From positions 372,001 to 436,000 of the forward strand of contig NZ_JAJTTF010000001.1 in the NCBI RefSeq assembly GCF_021341785.1: a DNA stretch of 64,000 nucleotides, read 5' to 3'. The DNA is from Microbacterium sp. Au-Mic1. Its GTDB lineage: Bacteria; Actinomycetota; Actinomycetes; Actinomycetales; Microbacteriaceae. Position 1 is the first letter of the stretch. Every line of letters begins with the position of its first letter. The translations under genes and the position numbers were made by a program. Shown here piece after piece: positions 9,988 to 18,322 of this stretch. The notes beneath the pieces were generated by a model, which saw only the letters and a list, made by a program, of their open reading frames with translations, was not told where the DNA came from and ran no database searches.

Positions 9988-10430
9988 GCCTCGTCGGCCG
10001 ACGCGTCATCGACCTCGGCCGGGTTCTGCCGCTGCTGCTTCTCGATCTCGTGCGGAGCGGCAGGAGCGTCGAGCGCTCCTGCGGGGTCGGCGGCCTCGGA
10101 TCCGGTCTCGTCGTCGATGTCATCGACGTCCTCGAACGCGAGCGGCGCGATGTCGACCGGCCGTGCCGTGGCGGCGCCGAGCAGCGTCGAGACGACCGCG
10201 AGCGCGAGCGCGAGCAGAACGCCCAGCGCTCCCGCTCCGATCAGGGCTGAACCGAGCACGATCCAGGACTGACCTCCGTACACCTCGAGTCCGGTCGCGC
10301 TGCCGTCCTTGAGGGTGGCGGTCATGGTGGCGAGGTGATCCAGGACGGTGAGAAGCCCTGCGGCGACGAGGCCGATCGAGGCGACCACGAGGATCCAGAA
10401 CGGGAGGCTGCGATTCAATGCGCGTGTCAT
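9933..10430 (-). CDS. Small two-helix membrane protein of unknown function
   Basis: A 165-residue product starting [12 protein letters not shown] at the ATG 10428-10430; the longer open frame upstream has arginine-rich, non-coding character. Two hydrophobic segments are visible (about residues 8-28 and 55-82), separated by a short loop containing GLEVYGGQ. The C-terminal half is an acidic, Ala/Asp/Glu-rich tail. I do not recognise the family. The last 55 bp overlap the 3' end of the convergent ctaB gene, and position beside ctaB is the only hint at role. Confidence 0.7.
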   Translation of the reverse strand: MTRALNRSLPFWILVVASIGLVAAGLLTVLDHLATMTATLKDGSATGLEVYGGQSWIVLGSALIGAGALGVLLALALAVVSTLLGAATARPVDIAPLAFEDVDDIDDETGSEAADPAGALDAPAAPHEIEKQQRQNPAEVDDASADEAQKGSSGSTATATKISVK

Positions 10431-10553
10431 GGATCCAGCCTCACCGGCGAACTCGTGCGTCCGATCTGCGTCGCCTATGAGGGCGGTATGTGTCCGTCGC
10501 GTCGGCGAGGCCCGCCCGGTGCGTCGACTGCCGCCCCGGGGGAGACGAGGTGA

Positions 10554-10579
10554 GGTCCCGGCGTCCCTGCGCCGGGACC
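10554..10579. other. Strong hairpin in a divergent intergenic region
   Basis: GGTCCCGGCG and CGCCGGGACC form a perfect 10-bp stem with a 6-nt loop (TCCCTG). It lies in the 281-bp gap between the divergent membrane-protein and HTH-regulator genes, where a terminator would not be expected. The same gap holds CCTGATCAGG (10657-10666), a 10-bp palindrome 46 bp before the regulator start that could be its own operator. I see no open reading frame with coding character here. Confidence 0.45.
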
Positions 10580-10711
10580 CGCGTCCCCAGCATGCAGGTG
10601 CGGATCCGTCCCTGATCCCGTGCCTCCTGCTAGCGTCCAGGACATATTCCACCTGACCTGATCAGGACGGCGCAAGGACCGATACGTGCACTGTCCGCAA
10701 GAGGACATGAG

Positions 10712-11683
10712 ATGACCGACGACGAACTGCTGGATCTACTGCTGCGGGAGCGGCTCTTCGACGTGGATGCGGTCGTCGCGCGTTCAGGACTCGATCACGG
10801 TCCGGTGCGGACGAGCCTGGAGCGGCTCGCGGACGTGGGAGCCCTGGCCCTGCAGGACGGGGTGATCCTGCTCAATCCTCCGGTTCACGCCGCGGCGATC
10901 GCGATCGAGCGGGTGCTTCAGTCGGAACGCGCCCAGGCGCAGGCCCGCAGCGATCAGCTCGCGGCGATCCTGGACGCCGTCGCGCGCCGCACCTCGTCCT
11001 GGAACTTCGGTGAGGCGGTCGCCCAGGACCGGCTCTCACTGCAGAGCGCGCACGGTCCGCACGCCGCTGAGGACCTGTGGTTCGCCGTCCAGGCATCCCG
11101 GGTGGGGTCCGGTGGCCGGGTGCGGGCGGTGCTGACCGACCTCGATCGATATCGTGCGAGCAGCCCCGAGCGCAGCAGGGCGTTCGCCACGGCGATGTCG
11201 ACCTACTCCTCGGTGCAGGCGATCATCCCGGCGATGCCGCTCGACGAGCACCTGACCGGCATGGTGCGCGCCTTCCGCGACTCCGGCGTGGAGTTCCGCA
11301 TGCTGCCGGACCCTCCGGGCTGGTTCTGGGTGGACGACCTGGATGTCACGGGGGTGCCGCTGGTGTGGGGCGAGGCGGCGCCGCAGAGCGTGCTGGCGGT
11401 CGCGAGCCCGGTGATCGCCGGGCTCGCGAAGGCCTATTTCGCGGAGCTCTGGCAGCAGGCCAGTCCCGTCGAGAGGGATCCCGGCGGGTACGGTCAGCTG
11501 CTGCACCGGATGCGGCGGGGGATGACCCTCGATGCGGCGTCCCGCTCGCTCGGCATCACGCCGCGCACCGGCAGGCGCAGGATCGCGGCGGCGATGGAGC
11601 GCTACGGTGTCGCCACGCTGTTCGCCCTCGGGGTCGCCTGGGCGCAGGACGGCAGCCCGGGCGCCGATCGGAGCGCCGGCTGA
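10712..11683 (+). CDS. Two-HTH (TrmB/LuxR-like) transcriptional regulator
   Basis: The 323-residue protein has an N-terminal winged-helix domain (about residues 1-60), a coiled-coil stretch rich in Gln/Ala/Arg (65-95), a central PLD/TrmB-like effector region (100-235), and a C-terminal LuxR-type helix-turn-helix (about 262-305, with GMTLDAASRSLGITPRTGRR). This layout is common among actinobacterial regulators that respond to small molecules; neither ligand nor targets can be read from the sequence. The ATG at 10712 follows AAGAGGA. The gene is alone on its strand, converging on ctaA 12 bp downstream. Confidence 0.8.
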   Translation: MTDDELLDLLLRERLFDVDAVVARSGLDHGPVRTSLERLADVGALALQDGVILLNPPVHAAAIAIERVLQSERAQAQARSDQLAAILDAVARRTSSWNFGEAVAQDRLSLQSAHGPHAAEDLWFAVQASRVGSGGRVRAVLTDLDRYRASSPERSRAFATAMSTYSSVQAIIPAMPLDEHLTGMVRAFRDSGVEFRMLPDPPGWFWVDDLDVTGVPLVWGEAAPQSVLAVASPVIAGLAKAYFAELWQQASPVERDPGGYGQLLHRMRRGMTLDAASRSLGITPRTGRRRIAAAMERYGVATLFALGVAWAQDGSPGADRSAG

Positions 11684-11695
11684 CGGACGAGCAGC

Positions 11696-12709
11696 TCAGC
11701 CGAGAGAGCTCGAGGACTCGGTGTCCGCGGCAGCGGCGCCCTGCACGCTCGCCGCTGCGGGCCAGGTCGCGGCGGGGCGCTTCAGCCGCAGCACGAGGGC
11801 CGTGCAGGCCGCGACGAGGATCGCGGCGAGCACCATGTGCACGCCCACGGCGAGCGGGGGCAGGGCGTTGCGCGCCTGGTAGAGGCCGACGGCGATCTGG
11901 ACCAGCTCGATCGCGAGCAGCGTGATCACCGCGTTGCGGATCGCGGCGAGCGAGTTCGTCAGCGCGATCACGAGCAGCGTCAGAGTCAGCGCGAACAGCG
12001 CGTAGGCGGGCCACGAGTGCACGTGCTCGAGGATCGTCGCGTCGAAGCCGTTCCGCAGCGTCACCGCAGGGTCGCCGGAGTGCGGTCCCGCGCCGGTCGT
12101 GAGCACGCCGAAGATCACCGTCAGCGCCAGGACGAAGGAGGTGACGTGCACCAGGATGGCGACGCCCTTGGGCACGGCGCGCTCCCGCGCGCCCCGAAGC
12201 TGTCCCATCCTCACCACGAATGCCGCCGACACCGCGACGAGCGCCAGCGAGACCAGGTAGTGGAAGGCGACCATGTTCGGGTGCAGCTGGAAGATCACCA
12301 GGATCCCGCCGACGACGGCCTGAACGAGCACGCCCGCGAAGACGATCCAGGACATGATCCAGAGATCACGGCGCTCGGATCGGAGGCGCGAGACGAGCAC
12401 GATCACCGCGATCGCGGCGAGGCCCACGAAGAAGCTGAGCCCGCGGTTCCCGAACTCGATGAGCGAGTGGTAGCTCTGTGCGGCAGTGGGGAAGAGCGAG
12501 TCCGGCGTGCACAGCGGCCACTCGCAGCCGAGGCCCGAATCGGTGAGGCGCACGGCGCCTCCGGTGCCGACGATCGCGACCTCGAGGATGAGCGAGACCC
12601 AGGCCGCGATCCGCACGCGGAGGTCGACGCGATCGGGGAGCCAATCATGGACTCGGCCCAGGAATCCGGAGCGGGTGCGGGGGGCGGGCTGTGGTGCGAT
12701 CTCGGGCAT
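11696..12709 (-). CDS. ctaA: Heme A synthase (COX15/CtaA family)
   Basis: Membrane enzyme that oxidises the methyl group of heme O to give heme A for aa3-type cytochrome oxidase; it completes the pathway begun by ctaB. The 337-residue protein has about eight membrane helices in two similar halves and the expected heme-ligand histidines in FQLHPNMVAFHYL and in EHVHSWPAY. A cysteine-containing loop, SGLGCEWPLCTP, follows the first helix as in Gram-positive CtaA. The ATG at 12707-12709 has GGAGGAG just upstream; the much longer open frame is antisense to sufB. It is divergent from the suf operon. Confidence 0.93.
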   Translation of the reverse strand: MPEIAPQPAPRTRSGFLGRVHDWLPDRVDLRVRIAAWVSLILEVAIVGTGGAVRLTDSGLGCEWPLCTPDSLFPTAAQSYHSLIEFGNRGLSFFVGLAAIAVIVLVSRLRSERRDLWIMSWIVFAGVLVQAVVGGILVIFQLHPNMVAFHYLVSLALVAVSAAFVVRMGQLRGARERAVPKGVAILVHVTSFVLALTVIFGVLTTGAGPHSGDPAVTLRNGFDATILEHVHSWPAYALFALTLTLLVIALTNSLAAIRNAVITLLAIELVQIAVGLYQARNALPPLAVGVHMVLAAILVAACTALVLRLKRPAATWPAAASVQGAAAADTESSSSLG

Positions 12710-12959
12710 GGCTCCTCCGGAACCCTTCCGGCGGGCGCACTGCGGCCCGGATGTCGGAGGGAACCTGTAGAATCTCAGGTGTTGGCGATGGTCGCAGGAG
12801 CGCGGAACGCGCATGGCTCTGCCATCGACAACACAGTTTAGGCGCGAATGCTTTGCGTCCATGATGAGGGCCCATGAGCGGCACCCGTTCCCCGCAGACT
12901 CGACGGGAGCGACGGTGTGCCGGGGCGGATGAACCGTTACGGCCCAAGAGGAGAGTGTG

Positions 12960-14378
12960 ATGTCGGATGTGCTGATCGACCGCCCGGAGCTTGATGGTCT
13001 GGGGGTGTACGAGTTCGGCTGGCACGACACGGATGCCGCCGGCGCGACCGCGCGACGCGGTCTGTCCGAGGATGTGGTGCGGGGCATCTCGGCGCTCAAG
13101 AGCGAACCGGAGTGGATGCTGAAGACCCGTCTGAAGGGTCTGCAGCTCTTCGGCCGCAAGCCGATGCCGACCTGGGGCGCCGACCTCAGTGAGATCGACT
13201 TCGACAACATCAAGTACTTCGTGCGCTCCACGGAGAAGCAGGCGCAGAGCTGGGAGGACCTCCCGGAGGACATCCGCGAGACCTACGAGCGCCTCGGCAT
13301 CCCCGAGGCCGAGCGTCAGCGCCTCGTCGCCGGCGTCGCCGCGCAGTACGAGTCCGAGGTCGTCTACCACCAGATCCGCGAGGATCTGGAGGCGCAGGGC
13401 GTCATCTTCATGGACACCGATACCGCGCTGCGCGAGCACCCCGAGTTCTTCGAGGAGTACTTCGGCACGGTGATCCCGGCCGGCGACAACAAGTTCGCCG
13501 CGCTGAACACCGCGGTCTGGTCCGGCGGCTCGTTCGTCTACGTCCCCAAGGGCGTGCACGTGGAGATCCCGCTGCAGGCCTACTTCCGGATCAACACCGA
13601 GAACATGGGCCAGTTCGAGCGCACGCTGATCATCGCCGATGAGGACAGCTATGTGCACTACATCGAGGGCTGCACCGCTCCGATCTACAAGAGCGACTCG
13701 CTGCACTCCGCCGTCGTCGAGATCATCGTGAAGAAGAACGCCCGCGTGCGCTACACGACGATCCAGAACTGGTCGAACAACGTCTACAACCTGGTCACCA
13801 AGCGCGCGGTCGCGCACGAGGGCGCGACCATGGAGTGGGTGGACGGCAACATCGGCTCCAAGGTGACGATGAAGTACCCGTCGATCTACCTGATGGGCGA
13901 GCACGCCAAGGGCGAGACCCTCTCGGTGGCCTTCGCCGGTCCCGGTCAGCACCAGGACGCCGGCGCGAAGATGATCCACATGGCGCCCTACACGCAGTCC
14001 TCGATCGTGTCGAAGTCGATCGCCCGCGGCGGCGGGCGCGCCGGCTACCGCGGCGAGGTCAGGGTGGACGCGAACGCGCACCACTCGGCCAACACGGTGC
14101 GCTGCGACGCGCTGCTCGTGGACACGAAGTCCCGCAGCGACACCTACCCGGCGATCGACATCCGCGTCGACGACGTGCAGCTCGGCCACGAGGCCACCGT
14201 GTCGAAGGTCAGCGAGGAGCAGCTCTTCTACCTGCAGTCCCGCGGCATGCCCGAGGATGAGGCGATGGCGATGATCGTGCGCGGCTTCATCGAGCCGATC
14301 GCGCGCGAGCTGCCCATGGAGTACGCGATGGAACTGAACAAGCTCATCGAGATGGGCATGGAAGGATCGGTCGGCTGA
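12960..14378 (+). CDS. sufB: Fe-S cluster assembly scaffold protein SufB
   Basis: SufB forms the SufBC2D scaffold on which iron-sulfur clusters are built. The 472-residue product has the right-handed beta-helix core typical of the family, with stretches such as [18 protein letters not shown] near residue 236 and [14 protein letters not shown] near 320. It shows no inserted intein, unlike mycobacterial SufB. I prefer the ATG at 12960 over the overlapping GTG at 12957, for better spacing from AAGAGGAG. First gene of the suf operon. The 250-bp gap to ctaA holds TAGAAT (12768-12773), a possible -10 box. Confidence 0.97.
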   Translation: MSDVLIDRPELDGLGVYEFGWHDTDAAGATARRGLSEDVVRGISALKSEPEWMLKTRLKGLQLFGRKPMPTWGADLSEIDFDNIKYFVRSTEKQAQSWEDLPEDIRETYERLGIPEAERQRLVAGVAAQYESEVVYHQIREDLEAQGVIFMDTDTALREHPEFFEEYFGTVIPAGDNKFAALNTAVWSGGSFVYVPKGVHVEIPLQAYFRINTENMGQFERTLIIADEDSYVHYIEGCTAPIYKSDSLHSAVVEIIVKKNARVRYTTIQNWSNNVYNLVTKRAVAHEGATMEWVDGNIGSKVTMKYPSIYLMGEHAKGETLSVAFAGPGQHQDAGAKMIHMAPYTQSSIVSKSIARGGGRAGYRGEVRVDANAHHSANTVRCDALLVDTKSRSDTYPAIDIRVDDVQLGHEATVSKVSEEQLFYLQSRGMPEDEAMAMIVRGFIEPIARELPMEYAMELNKLIEMGMEGSVG

Positions 14379-14379
14379 G

Positions 14380-15582
14380 ATGACGGCCCCCACTGCCGCG
14401 CCCGCGGAGGCGCAGGACACGCACGCCCACATCGACCCCGCGGCCCAGCTCGTGGCTGCGGACAAGACCGTCCCGGTGCAGACCCGCTCGGAGCGCCCGC
14501 ACTCGTACGACCCGGCCGACTTCGGCGCTCCCACGGGGCGCGAGGTCAACTGGAAGCACACGCCGGTGGCCCAGCTCGCCGGGCTGCTGGCGGACGAGCC
14601 CGGCGACGATGACGCCGTGGCGATCGACCTGGACGGGGTCGAGGCCTTCCTCGTCCCCGACGAGGCCGACGCCTACGGCGAGTTCTTCCGTCCGGAGGAT
14701 CTGCCCAGCGCCCTGGCCTGGAAGCACGCCCGCCGCGGCCTGCACCTGCGTATCCCGCAGAACGACGAGATCGACGCGCCGATCGTGCTCCACATCGACG
14801 GCACGGACGCGGGCAAGCGCGCGTTCGGCCAGATCCTCATCGAGGCGATGCCGAACTCCCGCGCAACGGTCGTGCTCGATCACCACGGCGCCGCGCAGTA
14901 CGCGCAGAACGTGGAGATCATCGCCCGCGACGGCTCCCGGCTCACCGTGGTCAGCGTGCAGCGCTGGGCCGATGACGCCATCCACGCCGCCTCGCACCAG
15001 GCCCGGGTCGACCGCGACGCCACGCTCACGCACTTCGTCGTCAGCTTCGGCGGCGGCGTCGTCCGGGTCAACCCGAACGTCGAGCTCGCGGGGGCCGGAT
15101 CCGAGACGCGTCTGTACGGCCTGTCCTACGCGGATGCCGGACAGCACCTGGAGAGCCAGGTCTACCTGCACCACAAGGGCGCTCACACGGTCGGCGACGT
15201 CCTGTACAAGGGCGCGCTGCAGGGCGAAGGCGCGCACAGCGTGTGGATCGGCGACGTGCTGATCGGCCCCGACGCGACGGGCACCGACTCGTACGAGGCC
15301 AACCGCAACCTGGTGCTCACCGAGGGTGCACGCGCCGACTCGATCCCGAACCTCGAGATCGAGACCGGGGACATCCTCGGTGCGGGCCACGCGAGCGCGA
15401 CCGGACGCTTCGACGACGAGCAGCTGTTCTACCTGCAGGCGCGGGGGATCACCGAGGAGGAGGCTCGTCGCCTCGTCGTCCTCGGCTTCCTCAGCGACAT
15501 CGTGCAGCGTCTCGGCGTGCCCTCCCTGGAGGAGGAGCTGCTCGCCGCGATCGAGCTGGAGCTGCAGGCGGTGAACGCGTGA
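14380..15582 (+). CDS. sufD: Fe-S cluster assembly protein SufD
   Basis: SufD pairs with SufB in the SufBC2D scaffold and is needed for iron entry. The 400-residue protein has the C-terminal beta-helix region shared with SufB (SQVYLHHKGAHTVGD near 262; GFLSDIVQRLGVP near 368) and a more variable N-terminal part. It starts 1 bp after the sufB stop. The stop overlaps the GTG start of the Rieske gene. Confidence 0.96.
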   Translation: MTAPTAAPAEAQDTHAHIDPAAQLVAADKTVPVQTRSERPHSYDPADFGAPTGREVNWKHTPVAQLAGLLADEPGDDDAVAIDLDGVEAFLVPDEADAYGEFFRPEDLPSALAWKHARRGLHLRIPQNDEIDAPIVLHIDGTDAGKRAFGQILIEAMPNSRATVVLDHHGAAQYAQNVEIIARDGSRLTVVSVQRWADDAIHAASHQARVDRDATLTHFVVSFGGGVVRVNPNVELAGAGSETRLYGLSYADAGQHLESQVYLHHKGAHTVGDVLYKGALQGEGAHSVWIGDVLIGPDATGTDSYEANRNLVLTEGARADSIPNLEIETGDILGAGHASATGRFDDEQLFYLQARGITEEEARRLVVLGFLSDIVQRLGVPSLEEELLAAIELELQAVNA

Positions 15583-15914
15583 CCCCCCAGCGGGCCTGCG
15601 CCGTGAGCGACCTGCAGGAGGACACTCCGCTGCGCGTCGAGCTGGACGGCGTCCCGATCGCGGTCGTGCTCGATTCCGAGGGCGAGATCCACGCGATCGG
15701 CGACACCTGCACGCACGGCGACATCTCGCTGTCCGAGGGGTTCGTCGAGGGCACCACGCTGGAGTGCTGGGCGCACGGCTCGGCGTTCTCGCTGTGCTCG
15801 GGCAAGCCGCTGAACCTTCCGGCCTACGAGCCGGTCCCGGTGTACGTCACGGAGATCGTCGGAGACGACCTCATGATCGACCCCACCGTCACGAAGGACG
15901 TCAGTGGCCTCTGA
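15579..15914 (+). CDS. Rieske [2Fe-2S] ferredoxin subunit in the suf operon
   Basis: A 111-residue soluble Rieske-type protein. The cluster ligands are visible as CTHGD (Cys-x-His, near residue 45) and CWAHG (Cys-x2-His, near 64), spaced as in bacterial non-heme oxygenase ferredoxins. The gene starts with GTG at 15579, overlapping the sufD stop (GTGA); the longer upstream frame is out of frame with sufD and not coding. A Rieske gene between sufD and sufC is common in actinobacteria and suggests a redox role in cluster assembly, but its exact electron partner is unknown. Confidence 0.9.
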   Translation: MTPQRACAVSDLQEDTPLRVELDGVPIAVVLDSEGEIHAIGDTCTHGDISLSEGFVEGTTLECWAHGSAFSLCSGKPLNLPAYEPVPVYVTEIVGDDLMIDPTVTKDVSGL

Positions 15915-15960
15915 GCCCGGCGCCCGTACACGAAGCTTCACGAATACGAAGGAACCATCC

Positions 15961-16731
15961 ATGACTGTCCTGGAGATCACCGATCTGCACGTCACCGTCG
16001 AGACCGAGGCGGGCACCACGCCGATCCTCAACGGCATCACCCTCACCATGCGCACGGGGGAGACCCACGCGATCATGGGCCCGAACGGGTCCGGCAAGTC
16101 GACGCTCGCGTACACGATCGCCGGCCACCCCAAGTACACCGTCACCAGCGGTTCGATCACGCTCGACGGCGAGGACGTCCTCGCGATGAGCGTCGACGAG
16201 CGCGCCCGCGCCGGCCTGTTCCTCGCCATGCAGTACCCGGTCGAGATCCCCGGCGTCACGGTCACCAACTTCCTGCGCACGGCGAAGACCGCGCTGGATG
16301 GCGAGGCACCCTCCATCCGCCAGTGGACCAAGGACGTCAAGGCGTCGATGGCGAACCTGCGCATGGACCCGAAGTTCGCACAGCGCAACGTCAACGAGGG
16401 CTTCTCGGGTGGAGAGAAGAAGCGTCACGAGATCCTCCAGCTCGAGGTGCTCAAGCCGAAGATCGCCGTGCTCGACGAGACCGATTCCGGCCTCGATGTC
16501 GACGCTCTGAAGATCGTCTCCGAGGGCGTCAACCGCGCGAAGGAGCACACGAACCTCGGCGTGCTGCTGATCACGCACTACACGCGCATCCTGCGCTACA
16601 TCCGCCCCGACTACGTGCACGTGGTCGTCGCCGGCAAGATCGTGGAAGAGGGCGGTGCGGAGCTCGCCGACCGTCTCGAGGACGAGGGCTACGACCGCTT
16701 CCTCGACCCCGCCGCTCCCATCGAAGCGTAG
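15961..16731 (+). CDS. sufC: Fe-S cluster assembly ATPase SufC
   Basis: ABC-type ATPase that powers conformational change of the SufBC2D scaffold. The 256-residue protein has Walker A GPNGSGKST near residue 40, the signature FSGGEKKRHEI near 150, and Walker B IAVLDETDSGLD near 170, with the SufC-specific DETDSGLD in place of the usual DEPT. The ATG at 15961 follows GAAGGAACC. It lies 46 bp after the Rieske gene and 9 bp before sufT. Confidence 0.97.
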   Translation: MTVLEITDLHVTVETEAGTTPILNGITLTMRTGETHAIMGPNGSGKSTLAYTIAGHPKYTVTSGSITLDGEDVLAMSVDERARAGLFLAMQYPVEIPGVTVTNFLRTAKTALDGEAPSIRQWTKDVKASMANLRMDPKFAQRNVNEGFSGGEKKRHEILQLEVLKPKIAVLDETDSGLDVDALKIVSEGVNRAKEHTNLGVLLITHYTRILRYIRPDYVHVVVAGKIVEEGGAELADRLEDEGYDRFLDPAAPIEA

Positions 16732-16740
16732 GCTGAAGGC

Positions 16741-17070
16741 ATGACGGCAACGCTGACCGGAGAGAAGTACGACGAGGTCACCGAGGCGCTCAAGGACGTC
16801 GTGGACCCGGAGCTCGGGATCAACGTCGTCGACCTCGGCCTCATCTACGATCTCTCCTGGGACGAGGAGAACGACGCCCTCGTCATCCACATGACGCTCA
16901 CGAGCGCCGGGTGCCCCCTGACCGATGTGCTCGAGGAGCAGACCGGTCAGGCGCTGGACGATGTCGTCGACCGATTCCGCATCAACTGGGTCTGGATGCC
17001 GCCGTGGGGTCCGGAGCGGATCACCGATGACGGCCGCGACCAGATGCGCGCGCTCGGCTTCGCGATCTGA
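16741..17070 (+). CDS. sufT: MIP18/DUF59-family Fe-S assembly factor (SufT-like)
   Basis: A 109-residue protein with the MIP18/PaaD signature: DPELGINVVDLGLIYD (residues 20-35), TSAGCPLTDVL with its conserved cysteine (near 60), and WMPPWGPERITDDGR near the C-terminus. In actinobacteria this family closes suf operons and helps maturation of Fe-S proteins under high demand. It follows sufC by 9 bp and precedes a strong terminator, so it is the last gene of the operon. sufS and sufU, which usually lie between sufC and sufT, are missing. Confidence 0.88.
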   Translation: MTATLTGEKYDEVTEALKDVVDPELGINVVDLGLIYDLSWDEENDALVIHMTLTSAGCPLTDVLEEQTGQALDDVVDRFRINWVWMPPWGPERITDDGRDQMRALGFAI

Positions 17071-17080
17071 CACGCACGAT

Positions 17081-17119
17081 CGAAGGGTCTGACGCCGTAT
17101 GACGGGGTCGGGCCCTTCG
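17081..17119 (+). terminator. Terminator of the suf operon
   Basis: An 18-bp stem (17081-17098 with 17102-17119) closed by a 3-nt loop. It has two G-U pairs and one G-G mismatch, and begins CGAAGGG and ends CCCTTCG. It lies 10 bp after the sufT stop. Confidence 0.75.
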
Positions 17120-17134
17120 GCGCTCCCGCGTCGA

Positions 17135-17140
17135 TAGGCT
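17135..17140 (+). promoter_or_regulatory. -10 box, leaderless start for the C-S lyase gene
   Basis: TAGGCT lies exactly 6 nt before the GTG at 17147, so the transcript should begin at or next to the start codon. Confidence 0.6.
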
Positions 17141-17146
17141 CGAAGG

Positions 17147-18322
17147 GTGACCTTCGCCGCCGCACGCACCGCAGCCCTCCGGGCGCTGCCGCTCGATCAG
17201 CTCCGCCGCCGCTCCAGCACCAAATGGCGCACGTATCCTGACGACGTGCTGCCGCTGTTCGTGGCGGAGACGGACTTCCCCCTCGCCGACGCGATCACCC
17301 GGCGCCTGCACGAAGCGGTCGAGCAGGGCGACACCGGGTACACCCCTCCAGACCCCGGTCTCCGGGATGCGTTCGTCGCGTATGCGCAGCGTCGCTTCGG
17401 CTGGAGTGTGCAGCCCGCCCACATCAGGTCCACGTGCGACGTGATGATGGGCGTCGTCGAGATCCTGCGTGCGGTGCTGACCCCGGGAGACCGGGTGGTC
17501 GTGGCGCCGCCGGTGTACCCGCCGTTCTTCGACTGCATCGAGGAGGCCGGCGGCGTCGTCGAGCGCGTCCCGCTCGTCGACGCGGACGGATCCTGGACGC
17601 TCGACCTCGACGGCATCGAACGGGCTCTCGCCGACGGCGCGCGCGCCGTGCTGCTGTGCAACCCGCACAACCCCACCGGCACGGTGCACAGCCACGCCGT
17701 GCTGGCGCGCCTGGCGGAGATCGCCGCCGCGCACGGTGCGGTTGTGGTGAGCGACGAGATCCACGCGCCCTTGGTGCAGCCGGGGATCGACTACACCCCG
17801 TTCCTCGCCGCGTCGCCGCTCGCGGCGGAGGTCGGCTACACGGTCACCAGCGCGAGCAAGGCGTACAATCTCGCCGGCCTGAAGTGCGCGGTGATGGTCA
17901 CCGCGAGCGAGCAGACCGCCGCCATGGTGCACGGGCTCCCGCCCGAGGTGGAGTGGCGCACAGGACTCTTCGGCGCGATGGCGGCCGTGGCTGCCTGGGA
18001 CCCTGCGAGCGACGCCTGGCTGGACGGGCTCCTCGTCGCCCTCGACGACAACAGGCGCCTGCTCGGTCGTCTGCTCGCCGAGCACATCCCGGGCGCGCGC
18101 TACCGGCTGCCGGACGCGGGCTACCTCGCCTGGGTCGACCTCCGTGACCTCGGCTGGGGGGACGACCCCGCCGGCCGGATCCTGCGCGAGGCGAAGGTCG
18201 CGCTCAACCGCGGCCCGACCTTCGGCGCGGAAGGTCGTGGCCACGTCCGCATCAACCTGGGCTGCTCGCCGGAAGTGCTGACCGAAGCGGTGCTCCGGAT
18301 CGCGGCGCTGGTGCAGCGGTGA
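17147..18322 (+). CDS. PLP-dependent C-S lyase / aminotransferase (MalY/PatB family)
   Basis: Fold-type I pyridoxal-phosphate enzyme of 391 residues. It matches the MalY/PatB group: PLFVAETDFPLADAI near residue 36, YTPPDPGLRDAF near 65, NPHNPTGTVH near 167, SDEIHAPL near 200 and the cofactor lysine in TSASKAYNLAGLKCA near 236. Such proteins cleave cystathionine, cysteine or cysteine conjugates to ammonia, pyruvate and a thiol. It starts at a GTG with a leaderless-type promoter and is coupled by a 4-bp overlap to an MFS exporter, which suggests the two work together, for instance on a thiol or amino acid. Substrate is not determinable here. Confidence 0.88.
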   Translation: MTFAAARTAALRALPLDQLRRRSSTKWRTYPDDVLPLFVAETDFPLADAITRRLHEAVEQGDTGYTPPDPGLRDAFVAYAQRRFGWSVQPAHIRSTCDVMMGVVEILRAVLTPGDRVVVAPPVYPPFFDCIEEAGGVVERVPLVDADGSWTLDLDGIERALADGARAVLLCNPHNPTGTVHSHAVLARLAEIAAAHGAVVVSDEIHAPLVQPGIDYTPFLAASPLAAEVGYTVTSASKAYNLAGLKCAVMVTASEQTAAMVHGLPPEVEWRTGLFGAMAAVAAWDPASDAWLDGLLVALDDNRRLLGRLLAEHIPGARYRLPDAGYLAWVDLRDLGWGDDPAGRILREAKVALNRGPTFGAEGRGHVRINLGCSPEVLTEAVLRIAALVQR

